NCBI GenBank assembly: GCA_016808115.1
Contig: JAEQBH010000897.1
Span: forward strand, 62,001 to 126,000
Length of the DNA stretch: 64,000 nt
Direction of reading: 5' to 3'
DNA from: Tetrastigma voinierianum
Taxonomy: Eukaryota > Streptophyta > Magnoliopsida > Vitales > Vitaceae
Shown here: positions 1 to 10,380 of the stretch, piece after piece
Layout of the letters: each line of letters begins with the position of its first letter
Numbering within the stretch: the first letter of the stretch is position 1
Notes under the pieces: generated by a model
The model's input: only the letters and a program-made list of their open reading frames with translations
Database searches by the model: none
What the model was told of the DNA's origin: nothing
Made by a program: the position numbers and the translations under genes

Positions 1-1898
1 GCTTATTCATTTTCCCATACTATCAATTTACGGTTCATTGATCACTTGTAAATATGCCTTTTCATATGCAACAAATCATTCAACAATTCAATTCATGAGA
101 TTCAAACATACACTCTTAAAGATGTGTTTAGTTTACAAATCACCTTTTTTTTTTCACTTGTCAAAGTTTGCAATATCACTTTGACTATACCATTTATATT
201 CACAACGGATTCAGCTTGATGAATCTTGTTCTTGTTGTCGTTCGGTGATGTGATTACACACTTAACAATTTCGGTTCACCATCGTGACTGATGTCGATTG
301 GTGCGTCCCACCAAGTGGTCATTTAAAAATGTCATACACCATCATGACGGATGTCGATTGGTGCATCCCGCCATGTGGGACATTTAACAATGTCATACAC
401 CATCATGATGGATACCGATTGGTGCATCCCGTCATGTGGGACATTAAACAATTTTGGTTTTCCTTCATGACAAATGCCGCTTGGTGCATCCCGCCATGTT
501 GGTTGTTCGGTATATCGATTCAATTCAAGAAGTCAAGAATTGACCAATTCGTTTATAATTCAATTAATCACTCACATGCAATTAATTGTCAACGTTTTAA
601 ATATCACATTTTCAAATCCACATGCACTTTCGTTATAACATTTCAGAGATATGCATATTCCATCGATCATTTGATTTATTTGGTAGCTTCTGCCAAAACA
701 CTTGAGGTAAGGATAGAGCTCATTATGAGCGAACCAAGTGTAGCTTTCTTATAGCCCTTCCTTCGATCTCAATCCTAGGTTAGGTGATCCTCACCAACCC
801 CTAGTCAATCACAATTACACATTTAGTGAGTAAAAAATTATCATACTTAACATTCACTTCGCCGAGGCGGTGAGGTACGGTAAGTTTTTTACTCATTTAT
901 ATCCTTATATGAACCCCCATCAATCATTTATTAGGGCCTTTAAACTATCGGTGTACTAATACGAGGTGTTCGGAAACAAAAATCCAAAAATTGCTCACTA
1001 TGAACAGTAGCTACGCTGCGGTGTACCCAAGGGGTGCCATTTTGGCACCTCGGCCTTTAAGCGGCAAAAGGTATCCCATGCCTTAATTGTAGGTCTACTT
1101 ATTTGCGGCATGGGTTTCTCTGACTGCGTGGAGCGAATAATGCCAGTTTCCAGTTTTCCTCATTTTTGCGATTTCCTCCAAAATTCCTCAAAATCCTAAA
1201 ACAAAACATGAGAATCATTCCCAATAACATCCTAATATCATTCTAAACCAACCACAAGAAGAACCTATGGATGGTTTAAGGTTTTTCCAATCCAAACAGC
1301 ATCAAAGAAATTCTAAGGTTTGGTTCTTACCTTAAATCCCTTTGCACTTGAAGCCCTAGCTCTCTCATCTCTTCTTCTTGCAAGATCTTGAGCAAATGGA
1401 AGGATTTACACAACAATCCCTCTTCTCCTCCAAAAACCCACAAGCACTACCAAAATATACAAAGAAAACGTTTTTTGCTCAAATGAGCCCTTAGACCACT
1501 TTTGGTCTTTAAGTTAAATTTCTCTAGACCGATTTGACTCTTTCCTCGTTGGCTCTTAACTTGTTTTTCAATTTTTCTCACTTAAAGCTTACTAGTCTCC
1601 TTGTTGCACATTCACTTATCATTTATTTCACATTAGCATTTAGAAACATCATTTGTCTGAGGTCTTCATTTTACAAATTTCCATTTTTGCCCTTTTTACA
1701 CTTGGGTTATTTCCGGGTTCAATCACTTAATCACTTAGTATATCACATTCAATCATATATTATTTGCAATTGACATTTAGTCATACAATCATATAACATT
1801 TAAAAAATTCCCAGAAAAACCTAAGTTTGGCTCTATTTATACCTGGAATTTATAATATAATTATTATAAAAATTCTAGGGTATTTTTTGGGCGTTACA
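1..1898 (-). mobile_element. Partial Tekay-like LTR, minus strand, runs off the left edge
   Basis: Read on the minus strand, the sequence starts at 1898 with TGTAACGCCC, the typical start of LTRs of Tekay/Del-type chromoviruses (usually TGTAACACCC). It shares blocks with the LTR at 44046-45457 in opposite orientation, including the GGTGAGGTACGGTAA block near 865-885 and a TCTTCTTCTTG stretch near 1370. A CG-rich piece near 1010-1040 matches the CG-rich block at 44800-44960. No coding sequence is seen. The far end lies outside the window, so solo LTR versus full element cannot be decided. Confidence 0.6.
276..510. repeat. 61-bp tandem repeat, four copies
   Basis: The core GATTGGTGCATCCC (with variants) recurs at about 296, 356, 417 and 479, giving a period of 60-62 bp. 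The array lies inside the LTR at 1-1898. An apparent 156-residue reading frame across it is a by-product of the repeat. Confidence 0.85.
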
Positions 1899-1904
1899 GT
1901 TATC

Positions 1905-2861
1905 TTGAACTGTTGGCGGATTCTCTGCGGTTTTAATGGTGCAACTCTGTAACCTTTAGGAGATGTCATGCTCCACATAAGGGTTGTGATCCTTTCGATA
2001 AGTTATGTTCTCAGTCGTCGGAGACTTGGGTCCTTACAACGCCATAATGGGGCGGGCCTGGTTGTACTAAATGAAAGTTATTCCTTCGACCTACCATCAA
2101 ATGGTTAGTTATTTTGTTAACGTTGGTCAGGTTGACCTTTTAGGTAATCAGCTAACCTCAAGGCGATGTTATCAATTATCTAACAAAGAAGGGGGAAGAG
2201 CCTCGAAAGTCCTCTCCTCGAAGATCAAACCCCCGCATAGCAATCACAGTTCGCCGTCCAAATCAAGGCGGAAGAAAAGGATCTTCTAGTTGTAGAAGTA
2301 ATGTTGGACGAGCTAGAGAAGTTCACTTATGTCAATTCTCTTATGTCTGATGACGAAAAGGAACAATTACGGCTTGCGCTGTTGAATAACATAAATGTGT
2401 TCGCTTGAAGCCACTCAGATATGGTCGGAATTAATCTATCGGTGGCCTCTCACAAACTAAACATCATCCCCACAACTAGACCGGGTGAGACAAGAAAGGC
2501 GTTTGCCTTACTAGAGGCCGGGTTTATCATAGAAGGAATGTACTTGGAATTGGCTAGCCCAGTGGTGGTGGTTCCCGAAGAGGCGCCCAGTGGCGGTGTG
2601 TATAGATTACAACGACCTCGATTAAGCATGCTGAAACGACTTCCTTGTAGGCGTATAGATCAAATTGTTGACTCAGTGTAGAGCACGAGATCTTGTGTCA
2701 TTTGGACACCTTCTTTGGATATCTTCAGTACCTATGCACTTGCCTGACACAAAGAAAACGATCTTCATTACACCAGTAGGGTCATACGCATTAAATAAAC
2801 TAGACGGGATGCTAGTGCCTAGAGTGTGGAATGCTATGCACCTTAAGAGGTATTATCAGTA
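1905..2861 (+). pseudogene. Collapsed pol of element B: protease end, partial RT, then integrase C-terminus
   Basis: Translated pieces read GDLGPYNAIMGRAW and then MKVIPSTYHQMVSYF (2071 onward), the post-protease linker of Tat-type pol. From about 2300, RT motifs follow (DELEKFTYVNSLMSDDE, DMVGI...SHKLNIIPT, LASPVVVVPEE, RIDQIVDSV) broken by stops. The catalytic YIDD box, RNase H and the integrase core are absent: near 2780 the frame passes directly into SYALNKLDGMLVPR...LKRYYQ, the usual end of Tat pol, with a stop at 2860-2862. The same C-terminus ends element A pol at 18051. So roughly 3 kb of pol has been deleted. It was presumably a protease/RT/RNase H/integrase polyprotein acting in retrotransposition. 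It is non-functional. Confidence 0.8.
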
Positions 2862-2924
2862 AAGTTTTCTTTAGAAAATTTTCTCTCAATTTTTGCAACT
2901 ACCTCCATGAAAAAGATCATTTGT

Positions 2925-3571
2925 GGATCCAAGCCTGCTAGCACTTTCAAAATACGGATGTGGCTCGAGCTGCGGCACTTTCAAAAGACCGGATGTGGCT
3001 TGAGCTGTGGCAACTCAAAGTGATGTGGCGTAAACCTATTGACACTTTCGAGAGGCCGGATGTGGCTCGAGCATGTTGGCACTTTGAAAGCGAATGTGGC
3101 TCGAGCCTTTTGGAACTTTCAAAAGACTAGATGTGGCTCTAGCCACGGCGCTGAAAGCCAGTTGTGGCTGAAAGCCTACTAGGTGCTGAAGTCTAGATGT
3201 GGCTCCAAGCCTGCGGCACTTTGGGCTAAATGTGGAACCGGTCATAGCTGGCGCTGAGGTCGGATGTGGCTCTCTGCTGTTGGCCTTCAGACCGTATGTG
3301 GCTCGAGGCACGTTGGCACTGAGCCGGATGTGGCTCCGAGCTCTTGGCACTTTCAAGATCGGATGTGGCTCAAGCGTCATGCCGCTCAAAGCCCATATGT
3401 GGGCTCGGCCCCTCTTAAGCGACTGAAGAAGACCAAATGTGGCTCGGCTTTGTTAGCCACTTTCAAAGCCCGGTGTGGCTCCCGAGCCTACTAACACTTT
3501 CAAAAGCCCAGATGTGGCTCCAAGCCTGTTGTCACTTTCAAAAGACTAGATGTGCCTGCAAACCTGTTGAC
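2925..3571 (+). repeat. 38-bp satellite array in 3' UTR of element B, left part
   Basis: Units look like GATGTGGCTCCAAGCCTGCT followed by GGCACTTTCAAAAGACCA, with many changes and short indels in this left half. The array starts about 65 bp after the pol stop and is broken at 3576/3577 by a solo LTR, continuing at 4790. Reading frames over it are artefacts of the repeat. Confidence 0.85.
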
Positions 3572-3576
3572 ACTTT

Positions 3577-4789
3577 TGATGAGTGCCTAAAACACTCATA
3601 TTATACCCGCATCCGCTTTATGTTTTTAGTTGATTTTTACATTTAAATAAGCGTATTATAGCCCAAGATCTTATTTGTGAAGTTTTGTGGTATATCAAGA
3701 GTGGTTTGGGTGATTTGGGCTGACGGAAGAGCGGGAGAAACAGCGGCGACCAGCGTCGCAGCGTCACGGCGTCGCAGCGTCTGTGTCAGCGATCTGGCGT
3801 CGCTGACGTCGGCGTCTCGGCGTCTCGGATTCATAGCGTCGCGACACTGGTGATAGAAGAGAGTCGACAAGGGACTGACATCGCGGCGTCGCCACGAATT
3901 TTACGCCTCGGCATCATTAAAAGCAATGGAGACCTAATTTCGAGAAGGGAAGAGCGTGAATTTGGAGCAAAAGCGACGTGCTTGACTTCCGGATTATTAG
4001 AGAAGACACTTTCTTTTTGTATTTCTTCTTCTCTGATAAACTGCTGATGGTTTATGGATTGATTATGTGTATATTCAGTTCCAACATGTTCTAGATTTCT
4101 ATCTATGGTTTTTGTTGAACCCTGTCTCAATTGAATGGATTAAAGTTTAAACATATATTATTAAGTTATTTATGATTTGCATCGATCATCTCTATATCTG
4201 TGATTTAAATACATGGTAATATCTGGCCAACATTAGGATGATCCTACTGGGTATCCGAGATTGAGAGATAAGGACTCCCAGGGATCTGAATAGAGCGACC
4301 CTCGGTTAAATCGGTAAATAGAGATATCCCAATTCCGAGTGTGGCGATTAGGGTTTGCTCATTTAAGTGTTTCGGAGTATTGGGTCGGGCAGAGATGCAC
4401 CCAATCCTCCTGGCGAGATAGGCGGATATACCTTGAGAAGGGGTATCTCGTAGGCACAATCACCCCGTCATCGAGAAATCATTAATAGACTGAATAGTAA
4501 TTCCTATAGGTAATTATCCGTAAAGAAGTGGCGGGGGAGACTTCAAATCCTAGTCCTTCTGACGGGAAATGATACATAAGTTAATTTAGCTTTACTTTTA
4601 ATCACATACGTTAGTAGATAGAAATTCAGAGTTTAAGTCCAGATAATATTATAAGAACAATTTCAATAGTCAACGCACTTCTCCCCATGGATCGATATTC
4701 GTACTTAGGTACATTATATTACTTGATACGATGTGTGCACTTGCGCACATAGGCGTACACATTTTACACATCACGCTTTCGGCCTATCA
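3577..4789 (+). mobile_element. Solo LTR (1213 bp) with 5-bp target duplication ACTTT
   Basis: The segment starts TGATGAGTGCC and ends GGCCTATCA, so its ends are TGAT...ATCA. It is flanked by ACTTT at 3572-3576 and again at 4790-4794, and removing it with one ACTTT restores a normal satellite unit. There is no internal coding region, so it is a solo LTR left by LTR-LTR recombination. The start matches the degenerate LTR start at 12707, and the end (TTATATTACTTGATACGA...GTGCACTTG) matches 7520-7597. The 3720-3890 stretch is dense in GCGTCGC-type repeats. Athila/Tat-like by its ends; exact lineage uncertain. Confidence 0.88.
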
Positions 4790-4794
4790 ACTTT

Positions 4795-5380
4795 CAAAAG
4801 ATCAAATGTGGCTCCAAGCCTGCTGGCACTTTCAAAAGACTAGATGTGCCTTCAAACCTGTTGGCACTTTCAAAAGATCAAATGTGGCTTCAAGCCTGCT
4901 GGTACTTTCAAAAGCCCAATTGTGGCTCCAAGCTTATTGGAACTTTTAAAAGCTCAAATGTGGCTTCAAGCCTATTGGCACTTTCAAAAGATCAAATGTG
5001 GCTCCAAGTCTGCTGGCACTTTCAAAAGACCATATGTGGCTCCAAGCTTGCTGGCACTTTCAAAAGACCATATGTGGCTCCAAGCCTGCTGGCACTTTCC
5101 AAAGCCCAGTCGTGGCTCTACTGGCACTTTCAAAAGCCCATTTGTGTCTACAAGCCCTGCCGTGCAAGGCAGAGGATGTGGCTTCAAGCACATAGCACCC
5201 GAGATGTGTCGAGCTTGGCAGTGCTTTTCCCGAAGCCAAGTTGGCTCAGCTGCGCACTTTAAAAAAAGCCTAGATGTGGCTTCAAGCCTGCTAATACTTT
5301 CAAAAGACCAGATGTGGCTCCAAGCCTGCTAGCACTTTCAAAAGCTCAGATGTGACTCCAAGTGTTCTAGCACTTTGCAA
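4795..5380 (+). repeat. 38-bp satellite array in 3' UTR of element B, right part
   Basis: This part is more regular than 2925-3571. GATGTGGC cores at 5273, 5311 and 5349 (last one GATGTGAC) give an exact 38-bp period. About 14 units are visible. Variants (GCTCCAAGCCTGCTGGCAC, GCTTCAAGCCTATTGGCAC) alternate without clear higher-order structure. Confidence 0.9.
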
Positions 5381-6272
5381 TGCCGGACATGGTCCTTGGC
5401 CGGGATTGGTGCACGGCTAAAGCACAGTGCGGCTCTTGGCTTGTACGCTGGGCCCGAGCCAAGTGCTTGGCACCTTTGGCTATGTGTGACAGCTGTTCGG
5501 CCTATTTGTGGGAAAAAAATTGCAAAGTAAAAATGAGTCGTTTGTACAAAGAATACGCCAATGGCGCCATTAGTTACATGATGATATATGCCCAAGAGGC
5601 TATACTAGGCCCATTACAAAAAAAAAAAAAAAAAATGGAGAAAGTGGAAGAAAATAGGAACTTAAGATGTTCCATTTAAATCCCCAGCAGGGGCACTTCT
5701 CTCAGGCTCCTTCGCCGCCTCTTTATGATTCACCTCGGCTGCTGCGACTTCAGAGGATGCCGGGACAAGGGGCATCTAGGGCTCGCAAAGAACTCTGGAG
5801 GAAGGGGGTTAACAGAGTCGGGCATACCATCTGGAACCTTTGGTTATCTCCACAAATGTTATGTTTGAATACACAGCATCCATAGCCAAAGGCGAAAAAT
5901 AGCTCCAGAGCCTTCTAGTAGTCTTCCTCCATGGCTTCTTTATCTTTGCCAGTTCGTATAAGCAGAGGAGAAAAGAAATCGCAACAGGTGAAAGACTTTG
6001 TGGAATAGTGAAAGAGGCATCATTCGGAGTCTGACCCTTATATATAGGGGTGAAACGTCAATAGGTGTATTAAATACGCCGTCAGAACATCATGTGTTGC
6101 AGATGCATTAGGAAAACATGCACTTCGTGTCCCTGCATGCTTCACCTTACGACATGTTCAATGAACGCGTTAGTTATGCTTGTCCTTTCAACTTTCTGCA
6201 CCCTAGGTTTAAAGCATAGTATTTTCCCCAACTGAAAAAGCACAAATTCCCAGTTGAGGAAAATGAGGGCAT
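5381..6272 (+). other. 3' UTR remnant of element B between satellite and 3' LTR
   Basis: Homologous to two separate parts of element A: 5640-5960 matches 18945-19160 (distal end of the antisense ORF) and 5990-6272 matches 21690-22003 (antisense promoter region and pre-LTR region). The roughly 2.5 kb between them in A, which holds most of the antisense ORF, is missing in B. A run of 17 A lies at 5619-5635. The stretch just before the LTR (CCCAGTTGAGGAAAATGAGGGC) should hold the polypurine tract. Confidence 0.65.
6037..6048 (-). promoter_or_regulatory. Antisense TATA box in element B
   Basis: TATATATAAG on the minus strand, at the position equivalent to CTATATATAG at 21767-21780 in element A. 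It would drive transcription leftward toward the antisense ORF, which is mostly deleted in B. Confidence 0.5.
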
Positions 6273-6935
6273 TGTGAGTTCCATGGTCTCTAGACCCACT
6301 ACTCAACGAGCCTAGGGCCCATTTAGCCCGAGGCTCACTTAGCCCTAGATGAGAAGCGTCCCAAGCCTACCTACCATATTAAAACCGGGGGGCACTACTA
6401 GACAGGAGAATTAGAAAGCCCGTCTGTGAAAGCCGGGGTGTCTCCCCCAATGCCAGATTCAAGGCAGCCCATCTAGAGTTTTAAGTCCCCCAACCAGCCA
6501 TCTTTTCATGTATGAGAAGTTCGTTATTGATAAATAGATAAAGGCGGGAAATATGCAAAGGATATTTATCTGCAAATTTCCTAGTTTCCAAATCTCATAC
6601 TTCTTGAATGAATAATCTCTGATAAGGAAGAATTAGTCCTTGATAAGGGAAATCGGTCGTCCTAGATATGGAAAAACATATTTATCCCTAAAAATAGGAG
6701 ATTCCTTCTTGGGATGGGAGGGAGATTCAACAACAATTTTCTTAAAATCAAGAAGATCCCCCATGAGGGAGAGGTAGGCAATTCCAACTGCGCATACTTT
6801 CTTCTTCTTTCTTTCCATATTTTTGCTGACTTGATCATCGAAGAGGCGGCCGACCCACAGTCGTCGGATCTCCCTTTTTGCAAGTTTACATTGTGTAGTT
6901 GATGCCTCGGAGGTCAGACGATCAAGGTAATAACA
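6273..6935 (+). mobile_element. 3' LTR of element B (663 bp)
   Basis: Starts TGTGAGTTCCATGG and ends GATCAAGGTAATAACA. It matches the LTRs at 9712-10356, 22003-22522 and 26092-26724 over blocks such as TTTTAAGTCCCCCAACCAGC, ATTTATCCCTAAAAATAGGAG and GATCCCCCATGAGGGAGAG. This copy keeps the canonical TG...CA ends that the A and E copies have lost by TG to TA changes. Confidence 0.85.
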
Positions 6936-7597
6936 GATGTAGCAAAAAACATATTTGTATGAATCTCTCCTAATTTCTAATTATTGCTATTTTATTTCAA
7001 ATTTATGTTGAGTATTTCATTTTGATCTTAATGCTTGTGGGTATTTAGCCAATATTTTCATGATTTGTGGTTTGATTCAAGATTCGAGAGGTGAGAATAA
7101 AAATTAGACCATGGATGATTTACCATCTAATGATCATGAGATAGAGATATAAATGATATTAGGTGTGGTATTAGGCTTTCTTGGGTTTAATGTGCCTTTA
7201 GAAATCTAGGGTTGACGGATTAAAATGCATATCCTAAGGGTGAGGTGTGCTGGATCTTGAGAGGGCCGCATAGACACTAGTAAAATCGTCATCTTCATGA
7301 TGAAATAAACATTGATTAATTGGGTTGGGAGGTTTATACATAAGTGTTTAGGTGAAATCTATCCCTAAGGTCTTTTAGTCTTATTTGAGTCATTCTTGTA
7401 TGCTTAGATTAGTGTCTTTAAGTTTTTCTACAGATTTTCCACCAACGAAATAAAGCCTAGGCTATATTAGAGTCAGTGCTTAGTAACTCAATTCTCCATG
7501 GGACAATACTCGTACTTCACACACACTATATTACTTAATACGAAGCGTGCACTTGTGTTCATAGACGTACTATTATATACACATGCTTACGCCTATC
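6936..7597 (+). mobile_element. LTR fragment related to the 3577-4789 solo LTR
   Basis: The last 100 bp (ACTATATTACTTAATACGA...GTGCACTTG...GCCTATCA) match the end of the solo LTR at 4690-4789. The stretch before it has the same character (repeated notes of GGTGAGG, ATTCTCCATGGGACAATACTCG). No matching TGATGAG start or target duplication was found, so the 5' end is probably missing. Confidence 0.5.
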
Positions 7598-9063
7598 AAC
7601 TGCTTTTTTGTGCAGGGTATCTAGAGGAAGAATTGGGGAAAATTTGAGTTGCACATGTTTGTCTCTTACGGACTTTGGTTATGAATAACAATTTGATAAG
7701 ATGCCATTTGAATAGGTTATTATGCCCACAAGACATTTTTCTATTTTTAGGAGATTATATTTGACTGGATTTTGATAAAAAGAAAAAAAAAAGGTTTATT
7801 TCCTGTTTTTTTTAGGAATTTGAACGTTTTGGTCATTTTTAAATTTTTATTACCTTTTACTTAATCTTTATATAGTTAATTACATATTATATTTGCTAAT
7901 TTTTAATTTTTATTATTTATAAATTTTTTAAATAGTTTGATTATTAACATGGAGTGATCTTCATGTTGCACGTCAGATAATAGGCTTGTTAAGGCTTTTT
8001 TTTTAAAGGGTTAGTGTGTTGTCAACCATTAAACCAGTTATGAATATAAAATAAAATGAATTAACTTATTTTTATATTTTCCAAACTCATTATATATTAA
8101 TGCTATTTGTTTAGTATTTATATATGTTTTAGCCCGTTTTAACCCAATTTGGCCCATAATTTGTGTACGGTTGGACTGGACTAGCTTTTGTTTAGCCTGA
8201 ATAGAAGCGAGCCTACTTGGTCCGACCCATTTTGGCTCATGATTCAATAGGGTCGGGCCAAAATGGGTTAGGCTGAAATGGGCTGGATTGGCTCGTTCCC
8301 ACTTCTAAAGGTGAGAAACACCCTTCATGCAAACACAAACACAAACACCTACATCGGGGTTAGGAATTGACTCAACCATGTAAATATTATTCGCTTTGAG
8401 GTCAAAGGACCTTCATGGTTTTAAAACACGCCTACTAAGTTGAGATGAACCCATAAATACATATATAGCGCTAGGAACTTTCTTCTCTATCCGACATGAG
8501 ATATGACAACTGGGGTATCATGAGATAAAAAATAAAAAATAAAAACTTTGGAGGGTATTTGTGCACATTATCCCTTATAAACACTCTAATATGCAATTTT
8601 TGCATTATATGTGATTTTCGTACATCAAGAGTTGTACAAAAGATCCAACTAAACCGTTCCTAGCAATTAGATGACTTGTTCATAGTCAAATCATAAGTTT
8701 AAGCAACTAGCAACTCATTGAAGATTTTAGTGCACCACCTCATAAAATTCTGCCGTCCAAAATCATCAAAATGGTCAGAACCAAAGATGTGATAAAAATG
8801 TCTGAGTGGCTGTGAACGATTTCCCTGTGTCAGGGAACAGATTTGTTCGATTTTTGTCTGGAGGAAGAAAAGAACATAGAAGTAAAATACCATTACTAAG
8901 TACTCTTGCCTCTCCATATTGGCCTGAGAGTTTCCATCCATGGACTTTTCCTTATCAAAAGCAAATCATATACTATTTTTACGATGGCTATGTCCACGTA
9001 CAGCTATTTTTACAAAATGTAACTCTGTTCAATGCATTCGAAGTAGTTCAGTATCGGCTTCTA
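7598..9063. other. AT-rich non-coding DNA with small degenerate repeats
   Basis: No gene is supported. At about 8120-8290 there is a run of GGCCCA/GGGTCGGGCC/AATGGGTT motifs that partly pair with each other, as in small plant MITE-like elements. At about 8402-8512 there is a degenerate version of a common plant repeat (TTTTAAAACACGCCTACTA...CTATCCGACATGAGATATGACA). The last 400 bp are probably the 3' flank of the kinase pseudogene that ends at 9064. Confidence 0.35.
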
Positions 9064-9711
9064 ATCAAGCACCAGACCATCTTCACTTCTTGTTACTGTT
9101 GTGCCACTACTTGTAGATAATGAATTATATTGCCTGTAGGCTGTAGCTTCCTTCCAAGGTAAATGCAGGTTGTTTCGGAACAGGTCTAGCAGTTTCACGT
9201 CCAAGCTTAAACACTACATTAGACATGGATGGCCTATCAATCCTTCACATGCTCCTGCACACATAAAAGACCCACATGAATGCATCTCATTAATTACTTC
9301 TTCTGGAGAACATGATTCCAATATTGCTGAATCCATCAACTCCAATCCCTTTCCTTCTTTCCACAGTTTCCAGACCTGTAATATTCCATACTTGGTCAGC
9401 TTGTCAAGTAACAAATATTGGTGTTCTTTAATCAAATTGATCAAACAACTAAAAGGGTACTTACATTTGCTGTAAGGGCGAGAGAGTGTTCATTTTGATA
9501 AAAGCTAGTGTTTCTTCTACTGCTCACAATCTCTAATAGCAGGACTCCAAACTAAATACATCCGACTTCTCCAAAAATATCCCTTCCATTGCATACTAAG
9601 GGACATATAGCCACTGCATTTTTGTTTCTTTCATGTTAATGTGAAATTCTTTTTAAAATGTGCCTTGATTAAAGGGTTAAGAGGATATTGCTTACTATGT
9701 TCCAACAACCC
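9064..9711 (-). pseudogene. S-domain receptor-like kinase, piece 3 (end of kinase domain and C-terminus)
   Basis: Minus strand, left end of a gene whose other pieces lie at 22523-23043 and 24123-26091. From 9711 down: GTTGTTGGAACATA, the end of the RVVGTY exon, then a GTAAGC donor; an intron to TGCAG near 9613; an exon with GYMS, EYAMEGIFLEKSDVFSFGVLLLEIVSS pieces and EHSLALTAN, then GTAAGT; an intron to ACAG near 9376; and an exon VWKLWKEGKGLELMDSA followed by ESCSPEEV. This is kinase subdomains VIII-XI of the family. Frameshifts lie in the SPEYAM and FSFGV regions and after CSPEEV, where the reading moves frame to recover RETARPVPKQPAF. A possible end is DGLVLD and stop at 9064. Intron positions match the family, so this is not a retrocopy. 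Element A separates it from piece 2. Confidence 0.85.
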
Positions 9712-10356
9712 TATGAGTGTCATGGTCTTTAGACCCTGCCGATGGGCCTAGGTCCCGATTTATTTGAGGCCCACCTATTTCGCAATGTGGGAGCGGCGAG
9801 CCCGCCCCACCATATTAAAATCGAGGGGCCTTCTTGGGACGGGAGGAGATTCGGCTTACAATGCTGTGAAGATAGGGTATCTCCCCAAAGCCCAGCCCCA
9901 AAGAGGCCCATCTAGATTTTTAAGTCCCCTAACCAGCCATCCTTCCGCACATGACAAGATCGTTATTGATAAATGGATAAAGACAAGAAATATGCAAAGG
10001 GTATTTATCCATAAATTTCCTAACTTCCAAATCTCATATTTCTCGGAGGAATAATCCTTGATAAGGCAAAATCAGTCTTAGATAAGGAAAAACATATTTA
10101 TCTCTAAAAATAGGAGATTTCTTCCCCGAGATGGGTGGGAGGCTTGGCAACCATTGCCTATAAATCAGGAGGATCCCCCACGAGGGAAAGAGAGGCAATT
10201 CTAACTATGTGAACTTCCTTCTTCCTCATCTCCGTATTTTTGCTAACTTAATCATCGGAGACGCGATCGACTCACCATCGGCGGATCGCCCTTTTTTTGT
10301 AGGTTTACATTCTCATGCTTGATGCCCCGGAGATCGGACGATCAAGGTCCGCAACA
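9712..10356 (+). mobile_element. 5' LTR of element A (645 bp)
   Basis: Starts TATGAGTGTCATGG (TG changed to TA) and ends GATCAAGGTCCGCAACA. Shares blocks with the 6273, 22003 and 26092 LTRs. A plausible TATA box for the sense promoter is CCTATAAATCAGG near 10160. Some families in this window show C-to-T type decay at the ends, as here. Confidence 0.85.
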
Positions 10357-10380
10357 ATTGGCGTGCCGATGCAGTAGGAA
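10357..10380 (+). other. Primer-binding site of element A (degenerate)
   Basis: ATTGGCGTGCCGATGCAGTA follows the LTR end directly. It is a decayed form of TTGGCGCCGTCTGTGGG; the better preserved copy is at 26725-26746. Confidence 0.6.

Larger units (their letters stand above)
1899..6935 (+). mobile_element. Element B: remnant of a Tat-like Ty3/gypsy retrotransposon (3' part)
   Basis: Going right it contains the protease-RT linker, a shortened RT, the last codons of integrase, a 38-bp satellite, a 3' UTR related to that of element A, and a 3' LTR at 6273-6935. The 5' LTR, PBS and gag are missing; the left border meets the Tekay-like LTR at 1898/1899. Blocks at 1905-2870, 5640-5960, 5990-6272 and 6273-6935 match element A (12350-12700 plus 14880 onward, 18945-19160, 21690-22003, 22003-22522) in the same order, so B and A are one family. 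Confidence 0.75.

Noticed and set aside
284..754. 156-codon open frame
   Set aside because: Most of it is translation of the 61-bp tandem repeat within an LTR; repeated MTDVDWC peptides are an artefact.
4844..5332. 162- and 138-codon open frames
   Set aside because: Both are readings of the 38-bp satellite; the unit is not a multiple of three, so frames cycle through the same peptides.
4795..5380. Regular 38-bp repeats resembling a CRISPR array
   Set aside because: Units are directly tandem without unique spacers, no cas genes exist, and the setting is a plant retrotransposon 3' UTR.
8402..8512. TRIM-type repeat such as Cassandra
   Set aside because: Similarity is to a general plant repeat pattern recalled by eye; no LTR pair or 5S-like promoter could be shown.
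8699..8941. 80-codon minus frame after the kinase pseudogene
   Set aside because: No family match and it lies beyond the likely end of the gene; probably chance.
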